This document shows, one piece after another, positions 8,755 through 17,176 of a DNA stretch of 59,607 nt. The notes below the pieces were generated by a model. That model saw only the letters and a program-made list of their open reading frames with translations, did not search any database and was not told the origin of the DNA. Position numbers and translations under genes: made by a program. The stretch spans positions 1-59,607 of the forward strand of contig NZ_FWXR01000026.1 of NCBI RefSeq assembly GCF_900176465.1, in the 5' to 3' direction. Within the stretch, counting starts at the first letter, position 1, and each line of letters starts with the position of its first letter. Source of the stretch: Fulvimarina manganoxydans (lineage in GTDB: Bacteria > Pseudomonadota > Alphaproteobacteria > Rhizobiales > Rhizobiaceae).

Positions 8755-10524
8755 ATGGATCAATATTACCTTAATCTTCTCTTCGTCGGTGCGACCTTCG
8801 CGCTCTATATCGGTATCGCCTTCTGGGCGCGGGCCGGAACGACGAGCGACTTCTACGCCGCCAATCGCGGTGTCCATCCCGTCACCAACGGCATGGCGAC
8901 GGCGGCCGACTGGATGTCGGCGGCCTCCTTCCTGTCGATGGCGGGTCTCATCGCCTTCACCGGCTATGACAACTCTGCCTATCTGATGGGCTGGACCGGC
9001 GGCTACGTTCTCTTGGCTCTGCTTCTTGCGCCTTATCTGCGCAAGTTCGGCAAGTTCACCGTGCCGGAATTCATCGGCGACCGCTTCTATTCGAAGACGG
9101 CCCGCCTGATCGGCGTTCTCTGCCTGATCGTCGCCTCGGTGACCTATGTCATCGGGCAGATGACCGGCGTCGGCGTCGCCTTTTCGCGCTTCTTGGAAGT
9201 CTCCAACACCGCCGGTCTTCTGATCGGTGCTGCGGTCGTGTTCTTCTATGCGGTGCTCGGCGGCATGAAGGGCGTCACCTATACACAGGTCGCGCAGTAT
9301 ATCGTGCTGATCCTGGCCTATACGATCCCGGCGATCTTCATCTCGCTGCAGCTGACTGGCAATGTCCTGCCGCCGCTCGGCCTCTTCTCCACCTATGAGG
9401 CCTCCGGCCAGCCGCTCTTGGCAACGCTGAACCAGATCCTCGGTGAGCTGGGTTTCGCCAGCTATACCGGCCAGCAGGGCTCGACGCTCAACCTCTTCCT
9501 CTTCACCCTGACGCTGATGATCGGCACGGCGGGTCTGCCCCATGTCATCATCCGCTTCTTCACGGTGCCGAAGGTCTCCGATGCGCGCTATTCGGCGGGC
9601 TGGGCGCTGGTCTTCATCGCGCTTCTCTATCTCACGGCCCCGGCGGTCGGTGCGATGGCGCGCCTTAACATCATCAACACCGTCTTCCCGAACGGCGTCG
9701 AGGGTCAGGCTCTCGAATATGAAGCCCGTCCGGAATGGATGAAGAACTGGGAGACCACGGGGCTTCTCGCCTTCACCGACAAGAACGGCGATGGCCGCAT
9801 GCAGCTCTATAACGAGAAGAACCAGGCCTTTGCCGAGCAGGCAGCCGAGCGCGGCTGGCAGGGTTCGGAGCTGGACATCAACAATGATATCCTCGTCCTC
9901 GCCAATCCGGAAATCGCAGGGCTTCCGGGCTGGGTGATCGCCCTCGTGGCGGCCGGCGGTCTTGCCGCGGCGCTCTCGACGGCGGCGGGTCTCCTGCTGG
10001 CGATCTCCGGCGCGGTGTCTCACGACCTCATCAAGGGCGCGATCAATCCGAACATCTCGGAGAAGAGCGAACTCCTGGCGGCGCGTATCGCCATGGCGGT
10101 CGCGATCGCGGTGGCCACCTATCTCGGTCTCAATCCTCCTGGATTTGCGGCCCAGACCGTGGCGCTCGCCTTCGGTATCGCGGCAGCCTCGATCTTCCCG
10201 GTTCTGATGATGGGCATCTTCTCGACCCGCATCAACAATCGCGGTGCGGTCGTCGGCATGCTGGTCGGCCTCCTGTCGACGGTGATCTACATCTTCCTCT
10301 ACAAGGGCTGGTTCTTCCTGCCGGATACCAACAGCTTTGCCGATACGCCGGCCAGCTGGTTCCTCGGCATCTCGCCGGCCGCCTTCGGCGCCATCGGCGC
10401 GCTCCTCAACTTCGCCAGTGCCTATGCGGTGTCCCTGGCGACGCGTGAGCCGCCGGCCCACATCCAGGAGCTCGTGGAATCGATCCGTGTGCCCCGTGGA
10501 GCAGGGGCAGCAACCGGCCACTGA
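8755..10524 (+). CDS. Sodium:solute symporter, VC_2705/ActP-like
   Basis: A 589-residue integral membrane protein of the SSS family, with about 13 helices. The ADWMSAASFLSMAG motif and the C-terminal arrangement match the acetate-permease-like branch that pairs with DUF4212, so a short-chain organic acid such as acetate is the likely substrate (inference). A hydrophilic loop at about residues 325-375 contains DKNGDGRMQLYNE, which resembles an EF-hand calcium loop. A strong hairpin terminates the operon 43 bases after the stop. Confidence 0.92.
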   Translation: MDQYYLNLLFVGATFALYIGIAFWARAGTTSDFYAANRGVHPVTNGMATAADWMSAASFLSMAGLIAFTGYDNSAYLMGWTGGYVLLALLLAPYLRKFGKFTVPEFIGDRFYSKTARLIGVLCLIVASVTYVIGQMTGVGVAFSRFLEVSNTAGLLIGAAVVFFYAVLGGMKGVTYTQVAQYIVLILAYTIPAIFISLQLTGNVLPPLGLFSTYEASGQPLLATLNQILGELGFASYTGQQGSTLNLFLFTLTLMIGTAGLPHVIIRFFTVPKVSDARYSAGWALVFIALLYLTAPAVGAMARLNIINTVFPNGVEGQALEYEARPEWMKNWETTGLLAFTDKNGDGRMQLYNEKNQAFAEQAAERGWQGSELDINNDILVLANPEIAGLPGWVIALVAAGGLAAALSTAAGLLLAISGAVSHDLIKGAINPNISEKSELLAARIAMAVAIAVATYLGLNPPGFAAQTVALAFGIAAASIFPVLMMGIFSTRINNRGAVVGMLVGLLSTVIYIFLYKGWFFLPDTNSFADTPASWFLGISPAAFGAIGALLNFASAYAVSLATREPPAHIQELVESIRVPRGAGAATGH

Positions 10525-10566
10525 TTTCACTAGAAAGCCTTTGAGGATGTAAGATCCTTTGACCAA

Positions 10567-10603
10567 GACAATGGCCCGCCGGACCACCGGTCGGGCCATT
10601 GTC
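10567..10603 (+). terminator. Strong hairpin after the symporter operon
   Basis: GACAATGGCCCG / CGGGCCATTGTC is a perfect 12-bp stem continued by CCGG/CCGG with a single bulged T and an ACCA loop. It lacks a long T-run but is placed as the operon terminator. Confidence 0.7.
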
Positions 10604-10650
10604 GTCCCAGCGCCTCTTTGTTTTCATCGAGGCAGGACGGCATTCTAAGA

Positions 10651-10694
10651 GCATGATGCGGGAAAGTTGCATGACTTTTCCGATCACATCATGC
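10651..10694. repeat. REP-like palindrome of rhizobial type
   Basis: GCATGATG ... CATCATGC with inner GGGAAAGT / ACTTTTCC forms a long imperfect hairpin. The sequence resembles the intergenic palindromes scattered through Rhizobiales genomes. It lies in the leader of the gene at 10773. Confidence 0.6.
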
Positions 10695-10711
10695 GTCAGA
10701 ACAAACACTGA

Positions 10712-10748
10712 GAGCGAAATGGCGATCCCGATTGATCGCATTTCGCTC
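10712..10748. repeat. Palindromic hairpin element upstream of 10773
   Basis: GAGCGAAATGGCGATC pairs with GATCGCATTTCGCTC over 15 bp, with one bulged base and a 6-base loop. The arm word GAGCGAAATGCGATC recurs just after hisG at about 34354-34368, suggesting a dispersed family. Confidence 0.55.
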
Positions 10749-10772
10749 GAAGCCAATTCCGATCGGTTCCCC

Positions 10773-11288
10773 ATGGCTCTCGAACTCATCGCCGCGATCA
10801 CCTTGGCCTTCGGTGTTGCGGGCCTCGTGCTTCTGGCCCGCAAGCTCTCTGGCGGCCGAATTCCGAAGATCGCGCTGCCGGCCTCCATCGCCTGCGCGCT
10901 GATCGCCTTCGCCGTCTGGGGCGATTATTCCTGGGCCTCGCGCACGGAGGGCGCCCTGCCGGAGCGGCTCACCGTGATCGACGAATTGCCGCAATCCAAT
11001 CTTTGGCGCCCCTGGACCTATGTCGTCCCGGTCACCGAGCGCATCGTCGCCGTCGATCGTGGCGGTGCCATGCGCAACGAGGCTCTGCCCGGCACGGTTC
11101 TCGTCGATCTCGTTTTCATGGAGCGGCGGGCCGCGACGCGCCAATTGCCGATGCTCGTCGATTGCCAGGGCAATCGGTCCGCGATTGTTAGCGATCCCGC
11201 CGCGCTCTCACCGGAATCCGTTGCCGATCTCGACTGGGCCCCTCTGCCGGCCGACAGCCGCTTGGCGCCGGCCGTCTGCACGGCTTGA
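10773..11288 (+). CDS. Membrane-anchored protein of unknown function
   Basis: A 171-residue protein with two N-terminal hydrophobic segments (about 2-22 and 33-51) followed by a soluble part containing RPWTYVVPVTERIVAVD and a single Cys in VDCQGN. I do not assign a function; the pattern is one I associate with conserved hypothetical proteins of Rhizobiales. The ATG at 10773 was chosen because the helices start directly after it. The longer frame to 10599 runs through two palindromes and is probably non-coding. The stop codon is the first base group of a hairpin repeat. Confidence 0.68.
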   Translation: MALELIAAITLAFGVAGLVLLARKLSGGRIPKIALPASIACALIAFAVWGDYSWASRTEGALPERLTVIDELPQSNLWRPWTYVVPVTERIVAVDRGGAMRNEALPGTVLVDLVFMERRAATRQLPMLVDCQGNRSAIVSDPAALSPESVADLDWAPLPADSRLAPAVCTA

Positions 11289-11322
11289 TACGGCATCCGG
11301 CTGATCAGGCCGGTGCCGTATC
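11287..11322 (+). terminator. Hairpin overlapping the stop of the 10773 gene
   Basis: GATACGGCA-t-CCGGC / GCCGGTGCCGTATC pairs over 14 bp with one bulge. It begins inside the TGA stop and forms the left part of the first 95-bp repeat copy. It could end transcription from the left and also from the convergent AEC transporter gene. Confidence 0.55.
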
Positions 11323-11388
11323 AAAGCCCGCGCGGTGCTTGAGCATGTTGAAATCCGTCATCGCGAAGCGATCAAACGGATTTCGTAT
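11294..11388. repeat. 95-bp dispersed repeat, copy 1
   Basis: This segment aligns without gaps to 15661-15755, with 8 mismatches in 95 bases by my count. It contains a second hairpin, GAAATCCGT (11350-11358) / ACGGATTTC (11376-11384), with an inner TCGC-gaa-GCGA stem. Both copies have the same orientation and lie at the 3' end of a minus-strand gene. Confidence 0.85.
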
Positions 11389-11404
11389 GAGGCGCTAATC
11401 CTCT

Positions 11405-12370
11405 TCAGGTCGGCGACAGGATCAGAAGCCAGGCGCTCAAGGTGAAGACCGAGAGCATGGTGGACAAGAGGATCGTGGTCGCCGCCAGCTTCTCGCCCAC
11501 CTGAAAATAGGTCGCGAAGAGATAAGCGTTGACGCCGGCCGGCGCGGCCGCCGTGAGCACCGCGCCCTTGACCCAAAGATCGGGCAGGCCGAGGCGCGTC
11601 GTCACCAGCCAGACGATCGCCGGCTGGACCACCAGCGAAATGAACGTGACGATCGACGACGCGAGGATATCGCCACGAAGTCCGTAGCGCGTCAGCGACA
11701 TGCCGAGGGCAAAGAGCGCGACCGGCCCGGCGGTCTGGGCGATCAGCCGCGTGATCTCGTTCAGGTGGCTTTCCAACGTAAAGCCCGTCGCGCGCCACAA
11801 CAGCCCGCAGACAATGCCGATGACAATGGAATTGGTGATGAGATTGCGCCCGACGCGCTTGGCCGTCTCCAGGACGCTCATCGTGCGCCGGCGCTCGCCC
11901 TTGTCCTTGGCGTCGAGCACGACGGCCCGTTCGACGAGAAGCGTCGAGGCGATCATCATCAGGGGCAGGTGGATGGAGATGATGAGGAGCAGCGGCTCGA
12001 GGCCGGCCTCCCCATAGGCCCGGTCGAGGGTCGGGATCGCGACGAAGACCGTATTGGCAAAGCTCGACGAGATGCCCGCGATGACCCCCGTTCGATGGTC
12101 GCATCGTGTCAAGGCCCGGGTGAGGAGCGTTCCGAGCGTCCAGGCGATCGCCGCCGATCCGAAATAGGCGAGCCAGAGATAGACGGGATTAGCGTCGCCG
12201 AAATCGACCTGGGCGAGCGTTCGAAACAAAAGCACCGGAACGGCGATGACGAAGACGTAACGGGCGAGCCCCTCGCCCACCGCATGCGACAAGAGCCCGG
12301 CATAGGCGACCAGAGTGCCGATCGCGATGAGACCGAAGATCGGGACGATGATGTCGAAGCTGGTCTGCAT
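11405..12370 (-). CDS. AEC (auxin efflux carrier) family transporter
   Basis: A 321-residue membrane protein with ten predicted helices in two five-helix halves, as in AEC/malonate-type carriers. The N-terminus FDIIVPIFGLIAIGTLVAYAGLL, the SSSFANTVFVAIP stretch and the second-half AAPAGVNAYLFA are family hallmarks. The substrate is unknown; bacterial members export or import organic acids such as malonate or malate. The ATG at 12370 starts immediately before helix 1. It is divergent from an EamA exporter 181 bases away and convergent with the gene ending at 11288. Confidence 0.88.
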   Translation of the reverse strand: MQTSFDIIVPIFGLIAIGTLVAYAGLLSHAVGEGLARYVFVIAVPVLLFRTLAQVDFGDANPVYLWLAYFGSAAIAWTLGTLLTRALTRCDHRTGVIAGISSSFANTVFVAIPTLDRAYGEAGLEPLLLIISIHLPLMMIASTLLVERAVVLDAKDKGERRRTMSVLETAKRVGRNLITNSIVIGIVCGLLWRATGFTLESHLNEITRLIAQTAGPVALFALGMSLTRYGLRGDILASSIVTFISLVVQPAIVWLVTTRLGLPDLWVKGAVLTAAAPAGVNAYLFATYFQVGEKLAATTILLSTMLSVFTLSAWLLILSPT

Positions 12371-12551
12371 GGGCCCGGTGAGACGAGGGGAAGGGTGCGC
12401 GGGCTCGATGCGAGCCGCACGAGGCCTGCGATAGGCGCTTGCGGCGAGCCATGCAAATCGGCGGCCGGCTCGACATGGCGGGCGAGGCCGCTTACACCCC
12501 GATCCTGTTCCCGCCTTTCGCTCGCTCAGCTCATCATTGGGATGCCCCGCC

Positions 12552-13454
12552 ATGGCTCGCTTCATCGGGCTGTTTCCGCCGCTTTTCGTTCTGCTCTGGT
12601 CGACCGGTTTCATCGGCGCTCGCTATGCGATGCCCTATGCGGAGCCTTTCACCTTTCTCGCCTTGCGCTTCACTTTGGCCTTGGCGATTCTGTCCGGCCT
12701 GGCGGCGCTGTCCGGCGTCACCTGGCCGAAGGGGCGCCAGGCTCTGCATTCGATCATCGCGGGCAGCCTCATTCACGGCGCCTATCTCGGCGGCGTCTTC
12801 TTTGCGATCCGGCATGGGCTGAATGCCGGGATCGCCGCCCTGATCGTCGGCCTTCAGCCGATCCTGACGACCTTCATCGCCGCTTCGCTCCTCGGCGAGA
12901 AGGTCAGCCCGCGCCATGGCGTGGGTCTGTGTCTCGGGCTTGCCGGGATCGCGCTCGTCGTTGCGCCGAAATTCGAGGCCGGCGGCGACCTCGCTCTTTT
13001 AACGCTCGCGCCTGTCGTCGGCGCGGCGATCGCCATCTCTCTCGGGATCGTCTGGCAGAAGCGCTTCGTCCAGCGCTCCGACTTGAGGGCGTCGACGGCC
13101 CTTCAATATGTCGGCGCGCTCATTCCCACCCTGTTTCTGGCCTTCACCATCGAAACCCGGCGGATCGAATGGACGGGCGAGCTCGTCTTCGCTCTTCTCT
13201 GGCTGACATTGGTGCTCTCGATCGGCGCAATTTTTCTGATGCTCGTCCTCATTCGCGAGGGCGCCGTCTCCAAAGTGGCTTCGCTCATGTATCTGACGCC
13301 TGGCGTAACGGCACTAATGGCTCTCATACTTTTTGGTGAGACGCTTAACCTTCTTCAGGCTGCCGGCCTTGTCCTGGCTGGTGCGGGCGTGGCGGCATCG
13401 ACTACGCGCATGGGTCACAGGTCATCCATCAAGAACCGCATTCTTCCATCCTGA
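12552..13454 (+). CDS. EamA/DMT family transporter (RhaT/YdcZ-like exporter)
   Basis: A 300-residue protein with ten predicted helices formed by two EamA repeats. The N-terminal LLWSTGFIGARYAMPYAEP and the end-of-repeat motif ALIVGLQPILTTFIAASLLGE are typical of drug/metabolite exporters. The second repeat ends with YLTPGVTALMALILFGE. The substrate cannot be inferred. The ATG at 12552 was chosen by position before helix 1. It is divergent from the AEC transporter. A 10-bp inverted repeat begins right after the stop. Confidence 0.88.
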   Translation: MARFIGLFPPLFVLLWSTGFIGARYAMPYAEPFTFLALRFTLALAILSGLAALSGVTWPKGRQALHSIIAGSLIHGAYLGGVFFAIRHGLNAGIAALIVGLQPILTTFIAASLLGEKVSPRHGVGLCLGLAGIALVVAPKFEAGGDLALLTLAPVVGAAIAISLGIVWQKRFVQRSDLRASTALQYVGALIPTLFLAFTIETRRIEWTGELVFALLWLTLVLSIGAIFLMLVLIREGAVSKVASLMYLTPGVTALMALILFGETLNLLQAAGLVLAGAGVAASTTRMGHRSSIKNRILPS

Positions 13455-13548
13455 TACTGAGTAAAATCCCGGGATACGGGTTCGGCTTAATTCAATAGCA
13501 TGGCGATATAATCTCCAATTGAGAATGACATTACTCAGTAAAACTGAG
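13455..13548. repeat. Inverted repeat and small hairpin upstream of the chemoreceptor gene
   Basis: TACTGAGTAA (13455-13464) and TTACTCAGTA (13531-13540) are exact reverse complements, and CTCAGT-aaa-ACTGAG (13534-13548) forms a local hairpin. The region is distinctly AT-rich. It may be a terminator pair for the EamA gene or an operator for the chemoreceptor. Confidence 0.4.
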
Positions 13549-13572
13549 GAAAACTTTCGATTGAGATCAATC

Positions 13573-13587
13573 TTAAACGCCATTTAA
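13573..13587. promoter_or_regulatory. CtrA-type box TTAA-N7-TTAA upstream of the chemoreceptor
   Basis: An exact TTAA-ACGCCAT-TTAA occurs 85 bases before the start codon at 13673. TTAA-N7-TTAA is the established binding sequence of the alphaproteobacterial response regulator CtrA, which often controls motility and chemotaxis genes. Binding is inferred, not shown. Confidence 0.55.
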
Positions 13588-13672
13588 TTGTTCCGCCTTA
13601 TGACAGTTTTGTGAGGCTGCAACCCTTAGCCGGGGCACTAGCCAGGGACACTGTCTCTTGAAAGGGGCAAAG

Positions 13673-15397
13673 ATGGCGTTGTTTTCAAAAAGTCGCGCAG
13701 TTGATGGCTTCTCCAATAGCGCGGCTATTCTCGAGGCGCTGGATCGTTCGCTTGCGATCATCGAGTTCGATCCGAACGGCACGATCCTGCGCGCCAACGC
13801 CAATTTCTGCCGAGCCCTTGGCTATGAAGCGTCGGAAATCATCGGCCAGCATCATCGAGTCTTCGTCGACCCGGACGACGCCCGGCAACCGGCCTATGAA
13901 GCATTTTGGCAGAAGTTAAGGCGAGGCGAGTTCGATTCCGGGACATATATTCGCTACGCCAAGGGCGGTCGCGAAGTTCATATCGAAGCGACCTACAATC
14001 CGATCCTCGATAAGAAGGGGCACGTCATACGCGTCGTCAAATTCGCCTCGGACATCACCGCGCGCCGTTTGAGGTCGATCGACGCCAACGCCAAGGTCAC
14101 GGCGATCGGAAAGGTTCAGGCGGTCATCGAATTTTCGCCTGACGGGACGATCATCGAAGCCAACGACAATTTCATTAAAGCGCTCGGTTACGGGCGGGAT
14201 GAGATCGTCGGGCGGCATCATTCGATGTTCGTCGATGCCGCAGAGGCAGCTTCGCCCGCCTATCGCGCCTTCTGGGAAAAGCTTCGCCGCGGCGAGGCGG
14301 TCGCCGACGAATTTCGCCGGATCGGCAAGAACTCACGGGACGTGTTCATCTCCGCCTCCTACAATCCGGTTCTCGACCCGAAAGGCCGGGTCATCAAGAT
14401 CGTCAAATTCGCGACGGATGTCACGCCTCGTGTCCGTGCCGTCCGCGCATTGGCCGACGGCCTCGCGGGCCTAGCTGCGGGCGATTTGAGCAAGCGTATC
14501 TCCATCCCCTTTCCCCAAGAACTCGAAGCGGTCAAGACTAATTTCAATCAATCCATGGACGCTCTGGCCGATACGATGGAGCGCATTCGCGACACCGCGG
14601 ACGCGCTGGCGGTGTCGACGGCGGAGATCCGCACGGCTTCTGACGAGCTGGCTGGCCGAACTGAGCAGCAGGCGGCATCCGTCGAAGAGACGGCGGCCAC
14701 GGTTGAGGAAATGACCTCCGCCATCGCCGACTCGACCAAACGCGCCGAAGGGGCGGGCACTCTCGTCACCCAAATGCGCGGCGGCGCCGAGCGCTCGGGA
14801 GACGTCGTGCGCAACGCCGTTGCGGCGATGGGCGAGATCGAGGCCTCGTCCGGACAGATCGGCCGGATCATCGGCGTCATCGACGAGATTGCGTTCCAGA
14901 CCAATCTTCTTGCCCTGAATGCCGGGGTCGAGGCGGCACGCGCCGGCGAGGCCGGACGCGGCTTTGCGGTCGTTGCCCAGGAGGTGCGCGAACTCGCGCA
15001 ACGTTCGGCGAGCGCGGCCAAGGAGATCAAGGATCTCATCACCCGCTCGAGCGATCAGGTCCACAAGGGTGTCGAGCTTGTCGGGCAAACCGGCGACGCG
15101 CTGCAGGTGATCGTCTCCGAGGTCCAGGAGATCGATCAGCATGTCGCAGCGATCGTCCAGGCGGCCCGCGTCCAGAAGACCGGCCTTGCCGAGATCAACG
15201 TCGCCGTCGGCTCGATCGATCAAGGTACCCAGCAGAACGCCTCCATGGCCGAAGAGGCGACCGCCGCTTGCCATCAGCTTCTGTCCCAGATGCACGAGTT
15301 GACGAGCCTTCTCGGCCGTTTTCGGACAAAGCCGGAAAATCAGCGCCCGGGATCGGCTGGCAAGCAGCCGGCCTTCGTCGAAAGACGGGCGGCTTGA
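13673..15397 (+). CDS. Soluble double-PAS methyl-accepting chemotaxis protein (BdlA-like)
   Basis: A 574-residue receptor with no membrane segment. Two tandem PAS domains (about 20-125 and 140-245) share the HHR/SMFVD and SYNP/TYNP motifs. They are followed by a HAMP-like linker and an MCP signalling domain with the hairpin-tip sequence [22 protein letters not shown]. This is the architecture of cytosolic Aer/BdlA-type sensors, which detect redox or oxygen through flavin or heme and signal to CheA. AAAGGGG precedes the ATG at 13673. There is no C-terminal CheR pentapeptide. A CtrA box lies upstream, and no che genes are nearby. Confidence 0.93.
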   Translation: MALFSKSRAVDGFSNSAAILEALDRSLAIIEFDPNGTILRANANFCRALGYEASEIIGQHHRVFVDPDDARQPAYEAFWQKLRRGEFDSGTYIRYAKGGREVHIEATYNPILDKKGHVIRVVKFASDITARRLRSIDANAKVTAIGKVQAVIEFSPDGTIIEANDNFIKALGYGRDEIVGRHHSMFVDAAEAASPAYRAFWEKLRRGEAVADEFRRIGKNSRDVFISASYNPVLDPKGRVIKIVKFATDVTPRVRAVRALADGLAGLAAGDLSKRISIPFPQELEAVKTNFNQSMDALADTMERIRDTADALAVSTAEIRTASDELAGRTEQQAASVEETAATVEEMTSAIADSTKRAEGAGTLVTQMRGGAERSGDVVRNAVAAMGEIEASSGQIGRIIGVIDEIAFQTNLLALNAGVEAARAGEAGRGFAVVAQEVRELAQRSASAAKEIKDLITRSSDQVHKGVELVGQTGDALQVIVSEVQEIDQHVAAIVQAARVQKTGLAEINVAVGSIDQGTQQNASMAEEATAACHQLLSQMHELTSLLGRFRTKPENQRPGSAGKQPAFVERRAA

Positions 15398-15427
15398 GGG
15401 CGGAAGACCCTCAGACAGCGCAAATGG

Positions 15428-15449
15428 GCGGGGCAGCCTAAGGCCCCGC
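15428..15449 (+). terminator. Probable terminator after the chemoreceptor
   Basis: GCGGGGC / GCCCCGC forms a 7-bp stem with an 8-base loop, followed by TTTGCC, about 30 bases after the stop. Confidence 0.55.
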
Positions 15450-15534
15450 TTTGCCGTCCGTCTCAACTTTATGCGGACACTCCGATCAAAAGGGTTGCGC
15501 GCAAAAGCCGTTGGTTCTAAGGGTTCCGCCCAGT

Positions 15535-15611
15535 CGGAGCGTAGCGCAGCCTGGTAGCGCACCTGAATGGGGTTCAGGGGGTCGTGAGTTCGAATCTCGC
15601 CGCTCCGACCA
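15535..15611 (+). tRNA. tRNA-Pro (anticodon GGG)
   Basis: A 77-base tRNA with encoded CCA. Acceptor CGGAGCG pairs with CGCTCCG. The anticodon stem CCTGA/TCAGG closes the loop ATGGGGT, with GGG at 34-36. The T-arm GAGTTCGAATCTC is canonical. No integrase sits next to it. Confidence 0.97.
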
Positions 15612-15660
15612 TTTTCCCAAGTAATTTCATCGAGTTGATTTTGGGCGCGGCCAGACTTCT

Positions 15661-15755
15661 CATCCGGCTGATCACGCCGATACCGTATCAAAGCCCGCGC
15701 GGCGCCTGAGCGTGTTGAGATCCGTCATCGCGAAGCGATCAAACGGGTTTCGTAT
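15661..15755. repeat. 95-bp dispersed repeat, copy 2
   Basis: Gapless partner of 11294-11388 (87 of 95 identical by my count). The right-hand hairpin is kept with wobble pairs: GAGATCCG / CGGGTTTC. The left-hand hairpin of copy 1 is not complete here because its flank differs; GATACCGTATC (15679-15689) remains self-complementary. The last base is the first base of the complemented stop codon of the ABC ATPase. Confidence 0.85.
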
Positions 15756-16501
15756 CACGCTGAGCCGTCCGATCTCACGCGTTTGAGGAAGGCGCGAGTG
15801 CGCGGGTCCGTCGCATTTTCGAAGATCGCATCTGGTGGGCCTTCCTCGACGATCCGGCCGCCATCCATGAAGAGGACGCGGTCGGCGATTTCTCGGGCGA
15901 ACTGCATTTCGTGGGTGACGATCAGCATGGTCTGGCGCCGCTCGGCGATACGGCGCATGAGATCGAGGACTTCGCCCACCCATTCGGGATCAAGCGCCGA
16001 GGTCGGCTCGTCGAAGAGCATCAGCTCGGCGCCGATCGCCATGGCGCGGCCGATGCCGACGCGTTGCTGCTGCCCGCCGGAGAGCGCCGCTGGATAGGAG
16101 TCGGCGCGCTCGGAAAGGCCGGTCTCGGCGAGGATTGCCAGCGCCCGCTTTTCGGCCTCCGCCTTCGGCTGCTTCTGCACGGTCACCAGCGCTTCCATGA
16201 TGTTTTGCTTGGCGGTGCGATTGGCGAAAAGCGCATAATTCTGAAAGACGAAGGCCGTGCGGCGGCGCAAGGCGAGGATGTCGGCGCGGCTTGCGGCTTT
16301 TGCATCGACGCCGAGATTGGAGAGCCTTATCGTGCCGGAATCTGGGCGATCGAGGAAATTGATGCAGCGAAGCAGCGTCGATTTGCCGGTGCCCGAGGGG
16401 CCGATGACGACGACCCGCTCGCCTGCTTCGATCGACAGATCGATGCCGTCCAGAACGGTCTGGTGGCCGAAGCGCTTGGTCAGTCCGCGAATGTCGATCA
16501 T
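15755..16501 (-). CDS. Amino-acid ABC transporter ATP-binding protein
   Basis: A 248-residue ATPase with Walker A GPSGTGKST, the signature LSGGQQQR and Walker B LMLFDEPTSALDPE, typical of the polar amino-acid (GlnQ/HisP) class. It energises uptake together with the permease and binding protein encoded just upstream. Its ATG overlaps the permease stop by 4 bases. The stop codon touches a 95-bp repeat. Confidence 0.95.
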   Translation of the reverse strand: MIDIRGLTKRFGHQTVLDGIDLSIEAGERVVVIGPSGTGKSTLLRCINFLDRPDSGTIRLSNLGVDAKAASRADILALRRRTAFVFQNYALFANRTAKQNIMEALVTVQKQPKAEAEKRALAILAETGLSERADSYPAALSGGQQQRVGIGRAMAIGAELMLFDEPTSALDPEWVGEVLDLMRRIAERRQTMLIVTHEMQFAREIADRVLFMDGGRIVEEGPPDAIFENATDPRTRAFLKRVRSDGSA

Positions 16502-17172
16502 CGCGCAAATGCCCTGTTCAGCCGGCCTTCAAGCTGTCTCTGCGCCTGGGACAGAAGCTCGACCATGACCCAATAGATGATGGCGACGACGAGAAAGGCT
16601 TCGAAATAGCGGAAGCTGCCGGCCGCTTCCTTCTGGGCGGCGCCCATCATTTCGGTGACGCCGAGGGTGAAGGCAAGCGAGGTGCTCTTGATCATGTCGA
16701 TGAAGTAATTGACCAATGTCGGGGCGGCGATGCGGCCGGCTTGGGGGAGGATGATACGCCGCATCATCTGGCCGCGCGTCATGCCGATCGATTCCGCGGC
16801 TTCCCATTGGCTGCGGTCGACGCCGACGATCGCGGCCCGGATGCTCTCGGCCATATAGGCGGAGAAATGCAGGGTGAGGCCCATGATCGCCGCCGTCACC
16901 CCGTCGATCTGCGTGAGGAAGGCGAAGATCTGGGGCAGGCCGTAATAGAAGAGGAAAAGCTGGACGAGGAGCGGCGTGCCCCGAAAGAAGCTGATGAAGA
17001 GGCGCACGAAGCCATCGAGCACCGGCACCTTGATGACGCGCTCGACCGCCATCAGCGAGGCGAGAAGGAGCGCCAGCACCATGGCGACAGCCGCCATGAA
17101 GAGGGTCAGCGGCACATAGCCGAGGATGACGGGCACCAGACCCAGCATATAGTCGAGATCGAGTGCCCGCAT
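16498..17172 (-). CDS. Amino-acid ABC transporter permease
   Basis: A 224-residue inner-membrane permease of the HisM/GlnP class with about five helices. The EAA loop, EAAESIGMTRGQMMRRIILPQA, contacts the ATPase. The RLFISFFRGTPLLVQLF segment is a hallmark of polar amino-acid permeases. It starts at ATG 17172, only four bases after the binding-protein stop, and overlaps the ATPase gene by 4 bases. Only one permease is encoded, so the channel is probably a homodimer. Confidence 0.94.
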   Translation of the reverse strand: MRALDLDYMLGLVPVILGYVPLTLFMAAVAMVLALLLASLMAVERVIKVPVLDGFVRLFISFFRGTPLLVQLFLFYYGLPQIFAFLTQIDGVTAAIMGLTLHFSAYMAESIRAAIVGVDRSQWEAAESIGMTRGQMMRRIILPQAGRIAAPTLVNYFIDMIKSTSLAFTLGVTEMMGAAQKEAAGSFRYFEAFLVVAIIYWVMVELLSQAQRQLEGRLNRAFAR

Positions 17173-17176
17173 GGCT

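Noticed and set aside
8212-10599. A 795-codon open frame antisense to the symporter operon
   Set aside because: It spans two real genes and their spacers; charged low-complexity translation typical of shadows.
11765-13339. A 524-codon frame crossing the AEC and EamA genes
   Set aside because: It runs antisense through one gene and out of frame through another; both real genes have full membrane-protein patterns.
15535-15760. A second island at tRNA-Pro
   Set aside because: No integrase or tRNA 3'-end duplication is visible; the nearby repeat belongs to the 95-bp family also found at 11294.
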